A stretch of DNA of 64,000 nt, taken from assembly GCA_052180195.1 (NCBI GenBank), contig CP197469.1; one strand, 5' to 3'. Shown piece after piece: positions 62,101 to 64,000 of this stretch. The stretch comes from Gottfriedia sp002574545. Lineage in GTDB: Bacteria; Bacillota; Bacilli; Bacillales; Bacillaceae_G. The notes under the pieces are model-generated. The model saw nothing but the letters and a program-made list of their open reading frames with translations, was not told the DNA's origin and did not search any database. The stretch's first letter is position 1; each line of letters starts with the position of its first letter. The translations under genes were made by a program, and so were the position numbers.

Positions 62101-62688
62101 GAACGAGTATCTGAACGACATGATTTTCTTCAGGAACAAAGAACTGATTTAAATGAAGCGAAAATCACACTTTACAATGTAATTAGTGAGATGGACGAAG
62201 AAATGACAAAACGATTCGAAACGAGTTTTAGTGCAATTCGTGAAAAATTCCAAGTCGTCTTTACTCAGTTGTTTGGTGGAGGAAGAGCTGATTTAGTTCT
62301 AACAGATGAGCAAAATTTATTGTTAACAGGTGTCGATATTGTTGCACAACCACCAGGTAAAAAGCTTCAAAATTTAGGCTTATTATCAGGCGGCGAACGA
62401 GCACTTACGGCAATCGCTCTACTTTTTGCAATTTTACAAGTACGTCCAGTACCTTTCTGTGTACTTGATGAAGTTGAAGCTGCACTAGATGAGGCCAATG
62501 TAGCTCGTTTTGCAAAATTCTTGAAATATTTTAGTGAACAAACTCAATTTATTGTTATTACACACCGTAAAGGCACGATGGAAGAATGCGATGTATTATA
62601 TGGTGTTACAATGCAAGAATATGGAGTTTCTACGCTAGTATCAGTACGTCTGGATGAAGGCGAAGCATTATTATCGAATGGTAATTAG
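59116..62688 (+). CDS. smc: Chromosome partition protein Smc
   Basis: The ATPase core of the condensin-like SMC-ScpAB complex that compacts and separates chromosomes. The 1190-aa protein has an N-terminal Walker A (VVGPNGSGKSNITDAI, about 30-45), a long coiled coil, a hinge (about 500-680; GAATQQIVVEND, GDVVNPGGAMTGGAV), a returning coiled coil, and a C-terminal head with LLSGGERALTAIALLF and Walker B CVLDEVEAALDEAN. The start is TTG after AAAAAAGGGGGAATTATAG and gives MFLKRLDIIGFKSFA, collinear with B. subtilis Smc. Confidence 0.98.
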   Translation: MFLKRLDIIGFKSFAQRVTIDFVKGVIAVVGPNGSGKSNITDAIRWVLGEQSVKSLRGAKMEDIIFAGSDGRKPLNYAEVTLTLDNEDQQLPLEYSEVSVTRRVYRSGDSDFYINKQSCRLKDIVDLFMDSGLGREAFSIISQGKVEEILSSKPEERRGIFEEAAGVLKYKNRKKKAEAKLFETQENLNRVDDILFELSSQIEPLRMQASIAKEYIEHRDELEKVEAALLVYEIESLHQKWEELKVEIAQNADLEIALSTEISTEESKQHELQEKLNALDESIDQLQQVLLTVTKNLEKYEGQKELMKERKRNTSTQSEQLRKQVDEVTEQINETNKLIEAEKEQEKISRQNVNKTKNNIVEIQNEITSYEGDLEEQIELIKSDYIELLNNQASIKNEKTMLEKQSEQYSVKSSRLDLENEKYIRQREQLQNRKTELLNEKEQFDLTFKELNSKFESLKKQYDETSSVLKEKEELLNKAYQFIQQTKSRKETLEELQEDFAGFNQGVKEILKARGTRLEGIKGAIAELITTNKQYEIAIEIALGAATQQIVVENDEHARRAIQFLKQQRLGRATFLPMNIVKARFVPANVIDGLKRNPSFIGVASSLVNYSSEYEQVIQNLLGTVLIAQDLKGANELAKLVGHRYRFVTLEGDVVNPGGAMTGGAVRTTNSSLIGRQRELEEITVKLKDMQEKTNLLEDEVQTLKATNLESSSKAQNLNEEIQKVQQTIVSIMEQLKSIEFEEKNINDALAIYDLEMGSSASDLLKIKDRLEELSSLYAKVKDEIISKEQKINELTERKLNQKEIKDQLQSKLTSLKISLAQEEQKLSYSNERIRQFEENSIKLKQLLEDTKGKIIFLSSELMTNENGKEELENIISDTRIEFSKTTEIISKRREQRIAFQTELEDYVQSLREKQRQYKSLSDLLKQQEVNSNRLDVELENRLEQLNVKYMTTYEAAKMKYTLEMTVEDARKRVKLLKRSIEELGTVNIGAIDEYERVSERHDFLQEQRTDLNEAKITLYNVISEMDEEMTKRFETSFSAIREKFQVVFTQLFGGGRADLVLTDEQNLLLTGVDIVAQPPGKKLQNLGLLSGGERALTAIALLFAILQVRPVPFCVLDEVEAALDEANVARFAKFLKYFSEQTQFIVITHRKGTMEECDVLYGVTMQEYGVSTLVSVRLDEGEALLSNGN

Positions 62689-62702
62689 AAAGGATTGAAA
62701 TT

Positions 62703-63695
62703 ATGAGCTTTTTTAAAAAATTAAAAGAAACAATCTCAAAGCAAACGGAGTCAGTGACTCAAAAATTTAAATCTGGTTTAGAGAAATCTAGAAATAACTT
62801 AACAGAAGGGTTAAACGATTTATTTGCAAGATATCGTAAAGTAGATGAAGATTTTTTTGAAGAACTTGAAGAAATTCTAATAATGGCTGATGTTGGTGTA
62901 AACACAGTAATGGAGCTAGTAGAGGACTTGAAATTTGAAGTTAAACGAAAAAATATTCAAGATCCAAAAGGTGTACAAGAAGTAATTTCTGAAAAATTAG
63001 TTGAATTGTATAAAGGTGATGATTTAACTGAAGATTCATTTAAATTAAATTTAAATCCTGATGGTTTAACAGTTGTATTATTCGTTGGAGTTAACGGAGT
63101 AGGAAAAACAACTTCAATTGGTAAAATCGCTCATAAACTTAAAACAGAAGGTAAAAAAGTACTACTTGCTGCTGGAGACACATTTAGAGCTGGAGCAATC
63201 GATCAATTAGAAGTTTGGGGAGAACGTGTTGGTGTCGACACAATTAAACAAGGTGAAGGTTCGGACCCAGCCGCAGTAATGTATGATGCGGTTCAAGCTG
63301 CTAAAGCTCGTAAAGTTGATGTTTTACTTTGTGACACTGCAGGTCGACTACAAAATAAAGTCAACCTAATGAAAGAACTTGAAAAAGTAAGAAATGTCAT
63401 TGCTAGAGAGGTACCTGGTGCACCACACGAAGTATTACTAGTAATTGATGCAACTACTGGCCAAAATGGACTTGTACAAGCAAAAACATTCTCTGAAGCA
63501 ACAAATGTCTCTGGTATCGTCTTAACGAAATTAGATGGTACAGCTAAAGGTGGTATTGTTCTTGCAATCCGAAACGAACTAAAAGTACCAGTAAAATTCG
63601 TCGGCCTTGGAGAAAAGATGGACGACCTACAACCATTCCAAGCGGAACAATTTGTATATGGCCTATTTGGAGATTTAATGAATAAAGAAGCATAA
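62703..63695 (+). CDS. ftsY: Signal recognition particle receptor FtsY
   Basis: Docks SRP-ribosome complexes at the membrane Sec translocon. The 330-aa protein has a short charged N-terminus, the N domain four-helix bundle and the GTPase domain: G1 GVNGVGKTTSIGK (about 128), the ALLLA-like DTFRAGAIDQLEVW box, G3 DTAGR and G4 TKLDGTAKGG. The acidic A domain of enterobacterial FtsY is missing, as is normal in Bacillus. The ATG follows AGAAAGGATTGAAATT. Confidence 0.98.
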   Translation: MSFFKKLKETISKQTESVTQKFKSGLEKSRNNLTEGLNDLFARYRKVDEDFFEELEEILIMADVGVNTVMELVEDLKFEVKRKNIQDPKGVQEVISEKLVELYKGDDLTEDSFKLNLNPDGLTVVLFVGVNGVGKTTSIGKIAHKLKTEGKKVLLAAGDTFRAGAIDQLEVWGERVGVDTIKQGEGSDPAAVMYDAVQAAKARKVDVLLCDTAGRLQNKVNLMKELEKVRNVIAREVPGAPHEVLLVIDATTGQNGLVQAKTFSEATNVSGIVLTKLDGTAKGGIVLAIRNELKVPVKFVGLGEKMDDLQPFQAEQFVYGLFGDLMNKEA

Positions 63696-63707
63696 TTTTA
63701 AGAAATG

Positions 63708-63748
63708 AAGTGGATCTGTTTTAATTGAAAGATAGATCCACTTTTTTT
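63708..63748 (+). terminator. Intrinsic terminator after ftsY
   Basis: A perfect 10-bp stem AAGTGGATCT / AGATCCACTT with a 16-base loop and a T-run. Confidence 0.88.
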
Positions 63749-63838
63749 AATTGTGTTACTAGAAAAAGTGATAACACGATGCTGGAGTGAACGAAAAGGC
63801 CCGCGAAATTGTTTTTTAATATTCGTCAAGTAAAAAAC

Positions 63839-63867
63839 TTGACAGATATTTGTGTATTAGGTAAACT
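63839..63867 (+). promoter_or_regulatory. SigA-type promoter of ylxM (and probably ffh)
   Basis: A perfect TTGACA (63839-63844), a 17-bp spacer and TAAACT (63862-63867) lie about 45 bp before ylxM. Confidence 0.7.
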
Positions 63868-63909
63868 AGCATATGTAAAGGCAATTCACTTAACAAAGGA
63901 GTGATAGTT

Positions 63910-64000
63910 TTGGCAGATCATACAATGTTAGATAAGACGATGAGGATCAATTATCTATATGATTTTTATCATTCTCTTTTAACTCCTAAACAACAAAGTT
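63910..64000 (+). CDS. ylxM: YlxM/p13-like DNA-binding protein, N-terminal part (runs off window)
   Basis: The first 30 codons are present, starting at TTG after AAAGGAGTGAT. The visible sequence MADHTMLDKTMRINYLYDFY then HSLLTPKQQS matches the N-terminus of the UPF0122/YlxM family, which precedes ffh in nearly all Bacillota. YlxM is a small helix-turn-helix protein; in streptococci it assists SRP assembly. The rest, including ffh, lies beyond the edge. Confidence 0.93.
   Translation, partial: MADHTMLDKTMRINYLYDFYHSLLTPKQQS

Overview
The window is an AT-rich chromosome segment of a spore-forming Bacillota bacterium, most likely in the family Bacillaceae. Three things support this: a recognisable spoVM, strong AGGAGG-type ribosome binding sites with many GTG and TTG starts, and a gene order from rqcH (yloA) to ylxM that follows the Bacillus subtilis core chromosome almost gene for gene. 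I cannot fix the genus from sequence alone.

Layout. Positions 1-10164 hold the pyrimidine biosynthesis operon pyrP(partial)-pyrB-pyrC-carA-carB-pyrK-pyrD-pyrF-pyrE. From pyrB to pyrE every junction overlaps, and the operon ends at a strong terminator. Positions 10165-27587 are an accessory stretch lying where B. subtilis carries its sulfate assimilation (cys) genes. It contains a DUF1572/DinB-like protein, a secreted YiiX-type cysteine hydrolase gene broken by an in-frame TGA, an unrecognised membrane-anchored protein, a pair of ABC exporter half-transporters with a GNAT acetyltransferase, a maltodextrin cluster, a Nudix hydrolase and a glutamate racemase. The maltodextrin cluster has a GH13 maltogenic amylase on the minus strand and, on the plus strand, a DUF1189 protein, the binding protein MdxE, the permeases MdxF and MdxG, and a LacI-family regulator. 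LacI/CcpA-type operators precede the amylase, mdxE and mdxF.

Positions 27588-64000 are the conserved housekeeping block: rqcH (minus strand), the calcium ATPase yloB, yicC/yloC, gmk, rpoZ, coaBC, priA, def, fmt, rsmB, rlmN, prpC, prkC, rsgA, rpe, thiN, spoVM, rpmB (minus), yloU, fakA/yloV, sdaAB, sdaAA, recG, fapR, plsX, fabD, fabG, acpP, rnc, smc, ftsY and the start of ylxM. These cover ribosome quality control, nucleotide and CoA metabolism, replication restart, translation initiation, rRNA modification, Ser/Thr phospho-signalling, FapR-controlled lipid synthesis, chromosome condensation and protein targeting.

The least ordinary features are: (i) four 124-bp tandem repeats plus a partial fifth between priA and def, each able to form an 81-nt hairpin, with a compensatory base-pair change in the fourth copy; (ii) the in-frame TGA in an otherwise intact secreted hydrolase gene; (iii) the absence of remA (ylzA) between yloC and gmk; and (iv) a short MITE-like element after rpoZ. 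I found no CRISPR array, prophage, tRNA, rRNA or intact insertion sequence, and no clearly new multi-gene system.
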